Below are positions 44,371 through 54,614 of a DNA stretch of 64,000 nucleotides, piece by piece. The position numbers were made by a program, and so were the translations under genes. The stretch covers positions 3,348,001 through 3,412,000 of the forward strand of contig NZ_CP062803.1 of the NCBI RefSeq assembly GCF_008801925.2, read 5' to 3'. Under the pieces are notes generated by a model, which searched no databases, was not told the DNA's origin, and saw nothing but the letters and a program-made list of their open reading frames with translations. Positions within the stretch are counted from its first letter, which is position 1; the number at the start of each line of letters is the position of its first letter. The stretch is from Cupriavidus basilensis. Its GTDB lineage: Bacteria > Pseudomonadota > Gammaproteobacteria > Burkholderiales > Burkholderiaceae.

Positions 44371-45993
44371 ATGTTGAAGCACCTATCCATACGGGGCTAT
44401 CTCAGCCTCATGGTCGTTTTTTTCGGACTGGCATTGGTGGTGGGCGCCGCGGCGGGATTGTTGTCAATGCGCGCAGGCAATGCTTCGCTGCAACAGATGT
44501 ACACCATCGACACGCCCGCGGTCGCGGACCTGGAGGGCAGCGCGGGCCAGTTGCTGCGCTTGCGGCTGGCGCTGGCCACCTACGCCTCGCTCTCCGACCT
44601 GAACGACCAGGAAGGCGCCGACGCCGTACTCAAGCGTTTTGATCAATACCTGAAGGCCTCGAACGAGCGCTTCGCGCACTATCTCAGCGGCGCCGGCAAC
44701 GGCGAAGAAGAGCAAGGCCTCATCAAGGACATGCAGGACAAGCGCGCGAAGTTCCTGAGCGAAGGCATCGACCCTGCACTCACCGCGCTCAAGGCTGGCG
44801 ACAAGACGGCGTTCTTGCAGCAGCAGGCGCACAAGCTGCCGCCGCTTTACAGCACCTATGAAAAGGCCATGCTGGCGCTGGAGAAGCTCCAGCTCGATCG
44901 CGGCGCGCAACGCTACCAGCAAGCGCAGGACCGCTTCAAGGCGGTCAGTACGGCGGTGGCCATCGGCCTGGTTGCCGCGCTGCTGCTCTCATGGGCAGGA
45001 CGAGCGGCACTGATGCGCGCCATCGTGGATCCGGTCAATGCGGCCATCGCGCGCTTCAACCGCATCGCGGCCGGCGACCTGACCGGCGAGGTCGTGGCCA
45101 CCAGCGACAACGAAATGGGCAGGCTCAGCGCCGCGCTGCAACAGATGCAGGCCTCGCTGATCGGGACGGTCGGCACCGTGCGCAGCGGCACCGAATCAAT
45201 CAATGTCGGCGTACGGGAAATCGCCGCCGGCAACACCGACCTGTCCCAGCGCACGGAAGAACAAGCGGCTTCGCTCGAGCAAACGGCGGCCAGCATGGAA
45301 GAACTCACCTCCACCGTGAAGCAGACCGCCGAGAACGCCAAAGCGGCCAGCCAGCTGGCGCAAGGGGCATCCGGGCTGGCCGCGCAAGGCGGCGAGCTCA
45401 CGCAGCAGGTGGTCGGCACCATGCACAACATCGTCGCGGACTCGCGCAAGATCGGGGACATCGTCGGCGTGATCGAGAGCATCGCCTTCCAGACCAACAT
45501 CCTGGCGCTGAACGCGGCAGTGGAAGCGGCTCGCGCGGGCGAGCAAGGGCGTGGTTTCGCCGTGGTCGCCACCGAGGTGCGCTCGCTCGCCCAGCGCAGC
45601 GCGGGCGCTGCCAAGGAAATCAAGGGCCTGATCGGCGCATCGACCTCGCGCGTGGAATCCGGCGCGGAGCTGGTGGAGCGCTCCGGCACGACCATGGCGG
45701 AAATCGTCAACGCCATCGCGCGCGTCAGCGACATCATGAACGAGATCGCCGCCGCGTCGGCCGAGCAGAGCAGCGGCATCGACCAGGTCAACGTTGCCGT
45801 CGCCCAGATGGACGAAGTGACGCAGCAGAACGCCGCGCTGGTCGAGCAGGCGGCCGCGGCAGCCGGCTCCCTGGAGGAGCAGGCGCGCCGCTTGTCAGCG
45901 GCGGTGGCCGTGTTCCGGATCGGCGGGAATGGATCTGGCCAGCCGGATCGGGCCCTGAACGTCGCCGGTGCCACGCCGGCGTTTGGCGTCTAA
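44371..45993 (+). CDS. Methyl-accepting chemotaxis protein
   Basis: The 540-residue chemoreceptor has a membrane helix near residues 12-33, a Tar-type four-helix periplasmic domain (about 35-190), a second helix near 192-212, a HAMP domain (about 213-268), and the signalling hairpin with the tip [20 protein letters not shown] (around residue 380). Gln/Glu-rich methylation segments such as [20 protein letters not shown] are present. No C-terminal NWETF pentapeptide. GGGAGGAAG precedes the ATG. The ligand is unknown. Confidence 0.93.
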   Translation: MLKHLSIRGYLSLMVVFFGLALVVGAAAGLLSMRAGNASLQQMYTIDTPAVADLEGSAGQLLRLRLALATYASLSDLNDQEGADAVLKRFDQYLKASNERFAHYLSGAGNGEEEQGLIKDMQDKRAKFLSEGIDPALTALKAGDKTAFLQQQAHKLPPLYSTYEKAMLALEKLQLDRGAQRYQQAQDRFKAVSTAVAIGLVAALLLSWAGRAALMRAIVDPVNAAIARFNRIAAGDLTGEVVATSDNEMGRLSAALQQMQASLIGTVGTVRSGTESINVGVREIAAGNTDLSQRTEEQAASLEQTAASMEELTSTVKQTAENAKAASQLAQGASGLAAQGGELTQQVVGTMHNIVADSRKIGDIVGVIESIAFQTNILALNAAVEAARAGEQGRGFAVVATEVRSLAQRSAGAAKEIKGLIGASTSRVESGAELVERSGTTMAEIVNAIARVSDIMNEIAAASAEQSSGIDQVNVAVAQMDEVTQQNAALVEQAAAAAGSLEEQARRLSAAVAVFRIGGNGSGQPDRALNVAGATPAFGV

Positions 45994-46006
45994 GGGGCCA
46001 CGCAGG

Positions 46007-46039
46007 CCCCGGCGCACCGGTTCCGCCGGTGCGCCGGGG
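46007..46039 (+). terminator. Strong stem-loop after the chemoreceptor gene
   Basis: A perfect 14-bp GC stem (46007-46020 with 46026-46039) closes a TTCCG loop, 14 bp after the stop. There is no T-run, so it may act as a 3' stabiliser or weak terminator. Confidence 0.55.
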
Positions 46040-46082
46040 CGCGAAATAGTGCACTTTTCAGAGGATCCGGCACCCGCGCACC

Positions 46083-46112
46083 TTGCGCTCGCCGCGGAAT
46101 CCCGCGTAGAAT
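46083..46112 (+). promoter_or_regulatory. Promoter of tRNA-Gly
   Basis: TTGCGC (46083-46088) and TAGAAT (46107-46112) are 18 bp apart. Initiation near 46119 would be just before the tRNA at 46123. Confidence 0.55.
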
Positions 46113-46122
46113 CGCGCTTCTT

Positions 46123-46197
46123 GCGGGCGTCGTATAATGGCCATTACCTTAGCTTCCCAAGCTAAAGACGTGGGTTCGATTCCCATCGCCCGCTCCA
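46123..46197 (+). tRNA. tRNA-Gly (anticodon CCC)
   Basis: The acceptor stem GCGGGCG/CGCCCGC, the anticodon loop TTCCCAA with anticodon CCC, the T-loop GGTTCGATTCC and an encoded CCA (46195-46197) define a 75-nt tRNA. This is the isoacceptor reading GGG codons. Confidence 0.97.
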
Positions 46198-46212
46198 CAT
46201 CAGATTGAGACG

Positions 46213-46266
46213 AGCCGCCTTCGCCACTGGTCGCATGCCCGATCAGGATCGCCCGGCGGCTTTTTT
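46213..46266 (+). terminator. Terminator of tRNA-Gly
   Basis: AGCCGCC (46213-46219) pairs with GGCGGCT (46255-46261) over a 35-nt loop, followed by a run of six T ending at 46266. The trmB start codon follows 7 bases later. Confidence 0.6.
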
Positions 46267-46272
46267 GTTGCC

Positions 46273-47040
46273 ATGCTCCCCCAAGACCCCAGTTCCGATC
46301 CGACGCCAGCCGACGACGCTGACAACGCGCCTGCCAAGGCTGCCGATGGCAGCGACGTGGCGCATCCGCGCCGCATCCGTTCCTTCGTGCGCCGCGCGGG
46401 GCGAACCTCCACCGGCCAGCAGCGTGCCATCGATGACCTGGGGCCGCGCTTCATCCTGCCCTACGCACCGCAGCCGCTCGACTGGGAGGCGACGTTCGGC
46501 CGCGCCGCGCCAGCGATCCTCGAGATCGGGTTCGGCATGGGCGAGACCACCGCGCATATCGCGCAACTACGCCCTCAGGACAATTTCCTGGGCTGCGAGG
46601 TGCATGAACCCGGCGTTGGCGCCCTGCTCAAGCTGCTGGGCGAGCGCGAGATCGGCAATGTGCGGATCATGCCGCATGACGCCGTGGAGGTCATCGCGCA
46701 CATGCTGACGGAATCCTGCCTGGACGGCGTGCATATTTTCTTCCCCGACCCGTGGCACAAGAAGCGCCACAACAAGCGGCGCCTGGTGCAGCCGCCGCTG
46801 GTCAAGCTGCTGGCCAACCGCCTGAAGCCGGGCGGCTACCTGCACTGCGCGACCGACTGGGAAGAGTATGCCCACCAGATGGTGGAAGTGCTGTCGGGCG
46901 AACCCACCCTGGCCAACACCTCGGACGCCGCCGGCGGCTTTGCGCCTCGGCCGGACTACCGCCCGGTGACCAAGTTCGAGCGCCGCGGCGTGCGGCTGGG
47001 TCATGGCGTGTGGGACGTGGTGTTCCGCAAGCGGGCCTGA
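46273..47040 (+). CDS. trmB: tRNA (guanine-N7-)-methyltransferase TrmB
   Basis: The 255-residue SAM-dependent enzyme forms m7G46 in tRNAs. The SAM site [11 protein letters not shown], the [13 protein letters not shown] segment and the [17 protein letters not shown] motif are diagnostic. An Ala/Asp-rich N-terminal extension of about 50 residues is longer than in E. coli. No clear ribosome site precedes the ATG, which lies just past the tRNA terminator. Confidence 0.95.
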   Translation: MLPQDPSSDPTPADDADNAPAKAADGSDVAHPRRIRSFVRRAGRTSTGQQRAIDDLGPRFILPYAPQPLDWEATFGRAAPAILEIGFGMGETTAHIAQLRPQDNFLGCEVHEPGVGALLKLLGEREIGNVRIMPHDAVEVIAHMLTESCLDGVHIFFPDPWHKKRHNKRRLVQPPLVKLLANRLKPGGYLHCATDWEEYAHQMVEVLSGEPTLANTSDAAGGFAPRPDYRPVTKFERRGVRLGHGVWDVVFRKRA

Positions 47041-47065
47041 AGGCGAAGGCCGCGCCGCACGACGG

Positions 47066-47110
47066 CACCATGAAAAAAGCGTGGCCTTGAGCCACGCTTT
47101 TTTCATGGTG
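47066..47110. terminator. Bidirectional terminator between trmB and uppP
   Basis: A 20-bp perfect inverted repeat (47066-47085 with 47091-47110), loop CTTGA, contains A6 and T6 tracts within its arms, so a shorter GC-core stem with a U-tract forms on each strand. Confidence 0.92.
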
Positions 47111-47147
47111 CGACAGTCGTCGCCCGTACTATCTACCGCTACCGCCT

Positions 47148-48029
47148 TCAGGCATGCCAGGCGATCAGCCCTGAGTATGCCGTCGCCAGCACAACGATGC
47201 CGAAAATGATCCGGTACCAGGCAAACGGCTTGAAGTCATGGGTGGCGACAAAGCGCAGCAGCCAGCGCACGCACAAGAAGGCGGACAGGAAGGCGAAGAC
47301 GAAGCCGATGCCGAAGATGCCCAGGTCGTCGGCGGACAGCAGCGCGCGCGACTTATACAGCTCGTAGACGGTGGCGCCGAAGATCACCGGGATCGCCAGG
47401 AAGAAGGAGAACTCGGTGGCTACCTGGCGCGACAGCCCGAACAGCATGCCGCCGATGATGGTAGCGCCGGAGCGCGAGGTGCCCGGGATCAGGGCGAAAC
47501 ACTGCGCCAGCCCGACCTTGATCGCGTCGCGCCAGTTCAGGTCGTCCACCGACTCGATCCGCGGCGCGCCGGCCTTGGCCGCCTCCAGCAGCGCATTGCC
47601 CTGCGGGTGCGATACCTGGCCGCGATGGCTTTCCCGCCATTCGGCCCACAGGATCACCACACCGCCAACGATGAATGCGGTGGCCACGGTGATCGGGTTA
47701 AACAGGTGAGCCTTGATCCACTTGCCGAACACCAGCGCCAGCACGATCGCCGGCACGGTGGCCACGATTACGTTGATGGCAAAACGCCGGGCCTTTTCAT
47801 CGGTGGCCAGTCCGCCCACCACGGTGACGATGCGATGGCGGAACTCCCAGCAAACCGCCAGGATGGCACCGAACTGGATCACGATCTCGAAGATCTTGCC
47901 CTTTTCATCATTGAAGTCGAGCAACTGGCCGGCGAGGATCAGGTGGCCTGTGCTGGAGATGGGCAGAAACTCGGTCAGTCCTTCGACGATGCCGAGGATC
48001 ACGGCTTTCAGGGCGAGGGCAATATCCAT
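47148..48029 (-). CDS. uppP: Undecaprenyl-diphosphatase UppP (BacA)
   Basis: The 293-residue integral membrane enzyme dephosphorylates C55-PP for peptidoglycan and LPS synthesis and confers bacitracin tolerance. Catalytic motifs [14 protein letters not shown] (residues 17-30) and [13 protein letters not shown] are intact, with eight or so hydrophobic segments. The frame is open upstream, but [13 protein letters not shown] at 48029 is the family start; the ribosome site is weak. Confidence 0.95.
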   Translation of the reverse strand: MDIALALKAVILGIVEGLTEFLPISSTGHLILAGQLLDFNDEKGKIFEIVIQFGAILAVCWEFRHRIVTVVGGLATDEKARRFAINVIVATVPAIVLALVFGKWIKAHLFNPITVATAFIVGGVVILWAEWRESHRGQVSHPQGNALLEAAKAGAPRIESVDDLNWRDAIKVGLAQCFALIPGTSRSGATIIGGMLFGLSRQVATEFSFFLAIPVIFGATVYELYKSRALLSADDLGIFGIGFVFAFLSAFLCVRWLLRFVATHDFKPFAWYRIIFGIVVLATAYSGLIAWHA

Positions 48030-48231
48030 GCTGATTGGAATGTGTGGAGTGCTGAATGGAAGAGCGAAGGAAAATCCAAGGAAAAACCAAGGACAGGCAA
48101 GCAAGAGGGAAACGGGCAACCGTCAGCCCTATGCCATCAGCCACGCGCCAGGCGCCAGAGATCACAACTATCCGCCTCGACCATGACACCGCAGTGGCTG
48201 CACAAGGTGCATGCCTGGGCGCGGCGCGTCA

Positions 48232-48792
48232 TCAAGGCCGATTGATCTTGACGTTGATCCCGTTGGGCAAAACGGTGATTGTACCGGGTTCGACACTGGC
48301 GCCGGCGACGCGCAGCTCGTCGGGACGGAAGGTATAGAGCGGATAGCCTTGCAACAACTGCTCCGCAAGGATGCCGCCGAGCGCGTTGAACTGGCGCGTG
48401 AGTTGAGGCGGCAGGCCTTTGACGTCGAATTGCTGGACCTGCGGGTCCTGCAGCACCACCGCTCGGCTGGCCGGGTCATAGCGCAGCCCGCTGTCCAACG
48501 CGAAGCGGCCGGTCATCGGCTCGCCGGAGAACAGGCGGTTGTTCACCGTCGCGTCGAACTGCACGTTCACCCGGTTGCGGCTGGGATCGAGCGTGAGCTG
48601 CGGGTTGGCGAGCTGGATGTCGAACAGCTCCATATAGCGCTTGTTGAACGGGAACTTGCGCTCCAGGGCCGATTGCAGCTGGCTCTGCGAGAAGGTGTAG
48701 TCGTTGCCCATCATGGCGCAGCCCACGAGTGCCGCGGCCAGCGCGGCGCTGGCGCTTGCTGCCAGCCAGCGCCGGCGATTGATCATGACCAT
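48232..48792 (-). CDS. DUF1439 family lipoprotein (YceB-like)
   Basis: The 186-residue protein has a signal peptide with lipobox LVGC, then the DUF1439 pattern (YTFSQSQLQSALERKFPF and RYDPASRAVVLQDPQVQQFDV). It should be attached to an envelope membrane; its function is unknown. The ATG at 48792 follows AAGGAA on the minus strand. The YkgJ-like gene upstream ends 19 bp before this start, so they probably form an operon. Confidence 0.82.
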   Translation of the reverse strand: MVMINRRRWLAASASAALAAALVGCAMMGNDYTFSQSQLQSALERKFPFNKRYMELFDIQLANPQLTLDPSRNRVNVQFDATVNNRLFSGEPMTGRFALDSGLRYDPASRAVVLQDPQVQQFDVKGLPPQLTRQFNALGGILAEQLLQGYPLYTFRPDELRVAGASVEPGTITVLPNGINVKINRP

Positions 48793-48811
48793 CTGTTTGT
48801 TCCTTGCGGGT

Positions 48812-49096
48812 TCAGGCGGCGCGGCCAGGCGCGGTGGCAACCTCGAGTTGCGTCAGCCAGGCCAATGCATGCCCGCGGGTTTCGCCGCACATGTCGGCAG
48901 AGGGCTTGAGCCCGGCGCAAAATGCCGGCCGCGTGGGCTCGCCAAAAATCGCGCAGCGCCGATCGGGCAGCAACTGCACGCAGGGTATGCCGGCCGGCTT
49001 GCCGCCGGGCATGCCGGGAATCGGCGAGGTGATGGAGGGCGCGGTGCAACAAGCGCCACAATCGGGCCGGCAAGAAAGTTCAGACTGAGGGGACAT
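48812..49096 (-). CDS. YkgJ family cysteine cluster protein
   Basis: The 94-residue protein has the cysteine cluster CRPDCGACC at the N-terminus and further cysteines in GIPCVQL, RRCAIF, PAFCAG and DMCGETR, which is the Fe-S/zinc cluster pattern of UPF0153/YkgJ. The biochemical role is unknown. It is transcribed divergently from the TetR-RND operon. Confidence 0.85.
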   Translation of the reverse strand: MSPQSELSCRPDCGACCTAPSITSPIPGMPGGKPAGIPCVQLLPDRRCAIFGEPTRPAFCAGLKPSADMCGETRGHALAWLTQLEVATAPGRAA

Positions 49097-49167
49097 GGCA
49101 ATGGTTCAGGCGCGGACGACGCCCGGCAGACCATATTGTGCCCCAAGCCGTATGGCCCTCCCCGCGC

Positions 49168-49196
49168 TTGACCGCCGGATTCCCGTCCACTACATT
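49168..49196 (+). promoter_or_regulatory. Sigma70 promoter of the TetR-RND operon
   Basis: TTGACC (49168-49173) and TACATT (49191-49196) are 17 bp apart. Initiation would fall near 49203. Confidence 0.55.
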
Positions 49197-49197
49197 A

Positions 49198-49223
49198 CTG
49201 ACCCAAGAGTTATTTATTGGCAG
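49198..49223. promoter_or_regulatory. Imperfect palindrome at the predicted start site, possible TetR operator
   Basis: CTGACCCAA (49198-49206) and TTGGCAG (49217-49223) form imperfect inverted arms across an AT-rich centre. The site overlaps the predicted transcription start, as expected for autorepression. Confidence 0.3.
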
Positions 49224-49263
49224 CTCACGCGGAGTGCTCCCCGCAGAGGTGCACAGCGCCCCA

Positions 49264-50055
49264 GTGAAAAACCCGCCAGGCCAGAGCCAGAATCCGGAAT
49301 CCGCCAACACCAAACGCTGGGCTCGCCGCAAGGCGGCGCGCCCACAGGAACTGGTGGCCGCCGCGCTCGATCTCTTCGTCGAACGCGGCTACGCGGCCAC
49401 CCGGCTGGAAGATGTCGCCGCCGCCGCGGGCGTGTCCAAGGGCACCGTCTATCTGTACTTCGCTAATAAGGAAGAGCTGTTCAAGACGGTGGTGCGCGAA
49501 AACCTGGTGCCGACGCTGGCCAGGGGCATTGACCTGGTGGAGAACTACCAGGGCTCGACGCCGGAGCTGCTAAGGGAATTGCTGCGCGGCTGGTGGGGCC
49601 TGGTCGGGGCGACGCCGGTGGCCGGCCTGACCAAGCTGATCATGGCCGAATCCAGCCATTTTCCTGACATTGCCCAGTTCTACCACGAGGAAGTGGTGCT
49701 GCCGGGCGATGAGTTGTTCGCGCGCGTGCTCAAGCGCGGCGTGGCGCGTGGCGAGTTGCGCGACATGCCGGCCAACCCGACCACAACGCTGATCTGCGCG
49801 CCGCTGATGTTCCTGATGCTGTGGCAGCGTGCGTTCAGCGCGTCGTCGCGCATCGAGATCGAACCCGAGGCGTTCCTCGACAACCTGCTCCAGATGTTGC
49901 TGTTCGGCCTGACCACCGGCACCGCGCGCGATACGCCGCTGCCGCCCAAGGTCGGCCCCTACGTCTGGGAACAGATACAACAAGAAGCCCTGGCACAAGC
50001 GCAGGGGCAGCAGGCCGCGCGGGAGATCCCAGCGCCGCCGCCGGAGACCGCATGA
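49264..50055 (+). CDS. TetR/AcrR family transcriptional regulator
   Basis: The 263-residue protein has the TetR helix-turn-helix (AALDLFVERGYAATRLEDVAAAAGVSKGTVYLYFANKEELF, split over residues about 33-71) and a C-terminal ligand-binding domain. It most likely represses the efflux operon it heads. Start is uncertain: a GTG at 49264 is taken, with weak GAGG upstream; the frame is open to 49138. The stop overlaps the next start by 4 bp (ATGA), so regulator and pump are cotranscribed. Confidence 0.88.
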   Translation: MKNPPGQSQNPESANTKRWARRKAARPQELVAAALDLFVERGYAATRLEDVAAAAGVSKGTVYLYFANKEELFKTVVRENLVPTLARGIDLVENYQGSTPELLRELLRGWWGLVGATPVAGLTKLIMAESSHFPDIAQFYHEEVVLPGDELFARVLKRGVARGELRDMPANPTTTLICAPLMFLMLWQRAFSASSRIEIEPEAFLDNLLQMLLFGLTTGTARDTPLPPKVGPYVWEQIQQEALAQAQGQQAAREIPAPPPETA

Positions 50056-51176
50056 CCCGACGCAAGAAGATCCTGATCGCCGCGATCGCCACCATCGCGG
50101 TGGTTGCCGTGCTCAGCGCCGCCGCCGCCGTGCGCAAGGCAAGCAATGGCAAGCCTGGCGCGGCCCCGGCTGCCGCGATGCAAGACCTGGTGGAGTTCCT
50201 GCCATCCGACCTGGTCGAGGCCACCACGCAAGACTTGCGCGTGTCGCTGCCGCTGTCGGGCGGGCTGCGGGCGCTCAACCAGGCCTCGGTCAAGGCCAAG
50301 GTTGCGGGCGAGGTACAGCAGGTGCTGGTGCGCGAGGGCGAAGCCGTGCGCGCCGGCCAGGTCATCGTGCGCATCGATGCAACCGAGTACCAGGCCAAGG
50401 TGGCGCAGGCGCGCGGGCAGATGCTGGCCGCGCGTGGCCAGTATGAGAATTCCAAGCAGACCTTCGAGCGCAACCGCGAGCTGGTGGCCAAGGGCTTTAT
50501 CTCAAAGACCGCCTTCGACAACTTCCAGAGCAACCTGGACGTGGCGCACGCCAATCTCGATGCCGCCCAGGGCGGCCTTGAAGTCGCGCAAAAAGCGCTC
50601 GCCGACACCATCGTCAAATCACCGCTGGATGGCCTGGTGGCCGCGCGCGCGGTGCAGCCGGGCGAGAAGGTCTCGCCGGACACGCGCCTGATCGACGTAG
50701 TCGACCTGCGCGCGCTGGAACTCGAGGCGCCGATTCCCATGGCGGATGTGGCTCGCGTTGCCATCGGCCAGGCCGTTCAGCTCGACGTGGAAGGCAGTGG
50801 CCGCTTCGAGGGTAAGCTGGTGCGCATCAACCCAGCGGTAAGCCAAGGCACACGCAGCATCATGATCTATGTGCGCGTAGACAACCCCGAGGCGCGTCTG
50901 CGCGCGGGCATGTTCGCCCAGGGCTTGCTGGTTCTCGGCCACCACGCCGGCGTGGTGGCGGTGCCAGCCACAGCGGTGCGCGACGATGGCGAGCGCGCGT
51001 TCGTCTACAGCGTGGAGAATGGCGTGCTGGCTGAGCGCCAGGTCAAGCTTGGCATCCGCGACGATGCGAGCGGGCTGGTGGAAATCACCAGCGGCCTGGC
51101 CACCGGTGCCAAGGTGGTGCGCAACAACCTCGGCACCCTGCGCGCGGGCAGCCGCGTCAAGCTGGTCAAGGCGTAG
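50052..51176 (+). CDS. RND efflux periplasmic adaptor (membrane fusion protein)
   Basis: The 374-residue protein has an N-terminal membrane anchor (about residues 6-26), a lipoyl-like domain with the VREGEAVRAGQVIVRID half-motif, a coiled-coil hairpin (about 115-175), a beta-barrel (PIPMADVARVAIGQAVQLDV) and a C-terminal domain. It links the RND pump to an outer-membrane channel. It overlaps the TetR gene and is 9 bp from the pump gene. Confidence 0.93.
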   Translation: MTRRKKILIAAIATIAVVAVLSAAAAVRKASNGKPGAAPAAAMQDLVEFLPSDLVEATTQDLRVSLPLSGGLRALNQASVKAKVAGEVQQVLVREGEAVRAGQVIVRIDATEYQAKVAQARGQMLAARGQYENSKQTFERNRELVAKGFISKTAFDNFQSNLDVAHANLDAAQGGLEVAQKALADTIVKSPLDGLVAARAVQPGEKVSPDTRLIDVVDLRALELEAPIPMADVARVAIGQAVQLDVEGSGRFEGKLVRINPAVSQGTRSIMIYVRVDNPEARLRAGMFAQGLLVLGHHAGVVAVPATAVRDDGERAFVYSVENGVLAERQVKLGIRDDASGLVEITSGLATGAKVVRNNLGTLRAGSRVKLVKA

Positions 51177-51185
51177 GAGTCCCCC

Positions 51186-54100
51186 ATGTGGTTCACCCGC
51201 CTGTCCATCCACAACCCGGTGCTGGCCACCATGATGATGATGGCCTTCATCGTGATCGGCCTGTTCTCGTACCAGCGCCTGCCGGTTGACCAGTTCCCGG
51301 ACATCACCTTCCCCATCGTCGTGGTGCAGACCGAGTATCCCGGCGCCGCGCCGGAATCGGTGGAGTCCGACGTTACCCGCAAGATCGAGGAAATCGTCAA
51401 CACCATCTCGGGCATCGACGAGATTTTCTCGCACTCCTACCAAGGCACCTCGGTGGTGGTGATCAAGTTCGACCTGTCCGTCGATGTCGGCCAGGCCGCG
51501 CAGGACGTGCGCGACAAGATCGCGCTGATCCGCCCGCAGTTCCGCGACGAGGTGAAAGACCCGCGCGTGCTGCGCTACGATCCTTCGGACGCACCGGTGT
51601 TCTACCTGTCCGTGTCGAACGCGCCAGGGGCCGAGCGCACGCAGCGCGAGCTGACCACCATCGCCGACCAGATCGTGCGCAAGCGGCTGGAAACCGTGCG
51701 CGGCGTGGGCGCCATCAGCCTCGTTGGCGGCACCAAGCGCGAGGTGGAGATCCGTATCCGCCCCGCCCAGCTGGAGGCGCTCGGCATCGGCGTGAACCAG
51801 GTGATGGATGCCATCCGCAATGAGAACCAGGAACTACCCGCGGGCGAGTTGCGCTCCACCTCCACCGAGACGGTGGTGCAGATCAAGGGCCGCGTCATCA
51901 CGCCGGATGCCTTCCGCCACATCATCGTGGCGCGCCGGGCCGGCCAGCCGGTTACGCTGGAGCAGGTCGCCGACGTGCGCGACGGCGAGGAGGAGCAGGA
52001 GAGCCTGGCCATGCTGGACGGCAAGCGCGCGCTGTTCCTGGCAGTGGTGAAGGCACAGGGCCAGAACACGGTCGACACCGTCGATGGACTGATCAAGATG
52101 ACCGACGAGGTGCGCAAGCTGGTGCCTGCGGGTGTGCAGCTCACCGTGGTCAACGACGCCGCGCGCGGCATCCGCAGCAGCGTCAAGGAAGTCCGCTCCA
52201 CGCTGCTCGAAGGTGCCTTCCTGACAGTGGCCATCGTCTTCCTGTTCCTCGGCTCGTGGCGCAGCACGGTCATCACCGGGCTGACCCTGCCGATTGCGCT
52301 GATCGGCACCTTCGGCGTGATGTACATGTTTGGCTTCACGCTCAACGTGATCACGCTGATGGCGCTGTCGCTGTGCGTGGGCCTGTTGATCGACGATGCC
52401 ATCGTGGTGCGCGAGAACATCGTGCGACACAACCTGATGGGCAAGAACCACCGCACGGCAGCGCTCGACGGCACCAACGAGATCGGGCTGGCGGTGCTGG
52501 CCACCACCTTCTCCATCGTGGCGGTGTTCCTGCCGGTGGGCTTCATGGGCGGCATCATCGGCCGCTTCTTCCACCAGTTCGGCGTGACCGTGGTGGCGGC
52601 GGTGCTGATCTCCATGTTCGTCTCGTTCACGCTGGACCCGATGCTGTCCTCGGTCTGGCACGACCCCGACCTGCACGGCACCGGCAACAAAAAGAGCCTG
52701 TACGGCCGCACCGTGGGCCGCATGCTGGACTGGTTCTCGGCGCGCATGGATGCGCTGGGCCACGGCTATGGCTCGATGCTGGGCTGGGCGCTCAAGCACC
52801 GGCTAGCCACCGCCATCATCGCGGTGGTGACGTTCTTGGGCAGCTTCGCGCTGGTGCCGCTGATCGGCACGGAATTCGTACCAGCCGCCGACCTGGGCGA
52901 AACCCAGGTGGGCTTCACCACGCCGGTGGGCACCTCCCTGGCCGTTACCGAAGCCAAGGTCAGGCAGGTGGAAGCCGCGCTCAAGGCCTTCCCCGAGGTG
53001 GCCTACACCTACGCCACCATCAACTCGGGCAATACCTCCGGGCGCAACAACGCGCTGGTGTCGGTGCGCCTGACCGAGCGCCGCAAGCGCAAACTCACCA
53101 CCAAAGAGCTGAACCCGATGATCCGCGAGCGCATGGCCAGCATCGCCGGCATCACGCTCACCATGGTCGGCATGCCGGATGGCGCCGGCGGTCAGAAGGC
53201 ACTGCAGGTGTCGATCCAGGGCGACGACCTGGAAACGCTGCGGCGCCTGTCGCTGGAAGCCAGCCGGCGCATGGCCGCGGTGCGCGGCCTGACCGACCTC
53301 GACTCCAGCATGAAGGACGACCGCCCCACGGTGGAAGTGCGCATCCGCCGCGAGCTCGCGTCCGACCTGGGCGTGGGCATCGTGCAGATCGGCAACGCGC
53401 TGCGCCCGCTGCTGGCCGGCGACGCCATCAGCTCATGGCGCGCCCCCGACGACCAGAACTACGACGTGCGCGTGCGCCTGCCCAAGGACGCCCGCACCGG
53501 CATGGCAGATCTCAGCGCGCTGATGATCGCCAGCAACCAGACCAACACCGACGGCTCGCCGCGCATGGTGCCCCTGCGCCAGATCGCCGAGCTGGTGCCG
53601 ACCACCGGCGCCAACCAGATCAGCCGGCGCGACCTGTCCCGCGAAGTGGAGCTGACCGCGAATACCGCCGGGCGCTCGCAAGGCGAGGTGGCACGCGAGG
53701 TCAAGGCGGCGCTGGATGGCATGAACTGGCCGGCGGGCTACAAGTACCGCTTCGGCGGCTCCACCAAGTCGATGAACGAATCGTTCGGCTTCGCGGTGTC
53801 GGCGCTGGCGCTGGCGGTGATCTTCATCTACATGATCCTGGCCTCGCAGTTCGCCAGCTTCTTCCAGCCGATCGCCATCATGACTTCGCTGCCGCTCACG
53901 CTGGTGGGCGTGTTCGCGGCGCTGCTGCTGTTCCGCTCCACGCTCAACATGTTCTCCATCATCGGCTTCATCATGCTGATGGGGCTGGTGACCAAGAACG
54001 CGATCCTGCTAGTGGATTTTGCCAACCAGGCCCGGCGCGGCGCCGACGGCCAGCCGCCGATGTCGCGCGAGGCCGCGCTGGTTGCCGCCGCCCGGGTGCG

Positions 54101-54392
54101 GCTGCGGCCGATCCTGATGACCACGCTGGCCATGATCTTCGGCATGGTGCCGCTGGCCTTCAGCCTGGGCGAAGGCGCCGAGCAACGCGCACCGATGGGC
54201 CAGACGGTGATCGGCGGGATCATCACCTCGTCGATCCTGACCCTGGTGGTGGTTCCGGTGATCTATACGTACCTCGACGACTTCAGCGCATGGCTGGGCC
54301 GCAAGTGGCGCGGCAAGCAAGCCCAGGCGGCTCCCGCCACCGTGCCGGCAGCCGACGACACGGCGGCGCACAAGCCAGCAAGCGCGGAATGA
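51186..54392 (+). CDS. RND efflux transporter, permease subunit (HAE1-like/MdtC-like)
   Basis: The 1068-residue proton-driven pump has the RND layout: helix 1 near residues 10-30, a large porter domain, helices 2-6 from about 335, a second porter domain and helices 8-12. Proton-relay aspartates Asp403-Asp404 lie in LLIDDAIVVREN in helix 4. The sequence PDITFPIVVVQTEYPGA near the start is common to the multidrug group; there is no CusA-type metal signature. No outer-membrane channel gene follows directly, so a TolC-like partner must be used. The substrate is unknown. Confidence 0.93.
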   Translation: MWFTRLSIHNPVLATMMMMAFIVIGLFSYQRLPVDQFPDITFPIVVVQTEYPGAAPESVESDVTRKIEEIVNTISGIDEIFSHSYQGTSVVVIKFDLSVDVGQAAQDVRDKIALIRPQFRDEVKDPRVLRYDPSDAPVFYLSVSNAPGAERTQRELTTIADQIVRKRLETVRGVGAISLVGGTKREVEIRIRPAQLEALGIGVNQVMDAIRNENQELPAGELRSTSTETVVQIKGRVITPDAFRHIIVARRAGQPVTLEQVADVRDGEEEQESLAMLDGKRALFLAVVKAQGQNTVDTVDGLIKMTDEVRKLVPAGVQLTVVNDAARGIRSSVKEVRSTLLEGAFLTVAIVFLFLGSWRSTVITGLTLPIALIGTFGVMYMFGFTLNVITLMALSLCVGLLIDDAIVVRENIVRHNLMGKNHRTAALDGTNEIGLAVLATTFSIVAVFLPVGFMGGIIGRFFHQFGVTVVAAVLISMFVSFTLDPMLSSVWHDPDLHGTGNKKSLYGRTVGRMLDWFSARMDALGHGYGSMLGWALKHRLATAIIAVVTFLGSFALVPLIGTEFVPAADLGETQVGFTTPVGTSLAVTEAKVRQVEAALKAFPEVAYTYATINSGNTSGRNNALVSVRLTERRKRKLTTKELNPMIRERMASIAGITLTMVGMPDGAGGQKALQVSIQGDDLETLRRLSLEASRRMAAVRGLTDLDSSMKDDRPTVEVRIRRELASDLGVGIVQIGNALRPLLAGDAISSWRAPDDQNYDVRVRLPKDARTGMADLSALMIASNQTNTDGSPRMVPLRQIAELVPTTGANQISRRDLSREVELTANTAGRSQGEVAREVKAALDGMNWPAGYKYRFGGSTKSMNESFGFAVSALALAVIFIYMILASQFASFFQPIAIMTSLPLTLVGVFAALLLFRSTLNMFSIIGFIMLMGLVTKNAILLVDFANQARRGADGQPPMSREAALVAAARVRLRPILMTTLAMIFGMVPLAFSLGEGAEQRAPMGQTVIGGIITSSILTLVVVPVIYTYLDDFSAWLGRKWRGKQAQAAPATVPAADDTAAHKPASAE

Positions 54393-54495
54393 GGCAAGCC
54401 GCCGCCCCGAAAGCCCCGGGCAGGCCTGGAACCAGCCCGGAATGCCTCAGGCATGGCCTGACTGCGGCATGGAGGCCACAACTTGGGCGACGCGC

Positions 54496-54526
54496 TTGGG
54501 CAACTGTCATGGCACGGGGTTAAAAT
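54496..54526 (+). promoter_or_regulatory. Possible promoter before the PCMT-rhodanese-tolC genes
   Basis: TTGGGC (54496-54501) and TAAAAT (54521-54526) are 19 bp apart, about 80 bases upstream of the methyltransferase ATG. Moderate match only. Confidence 0.3.
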
Positions 54527-54614
54527 GTCAGGTTTGACGGATTTCCCCGGCCCCTCGCACCGCGCGGCCGGAACTCTGAACTGATTAGCGGTTGGCATTG
54601 GAAGGAATGGCAAG

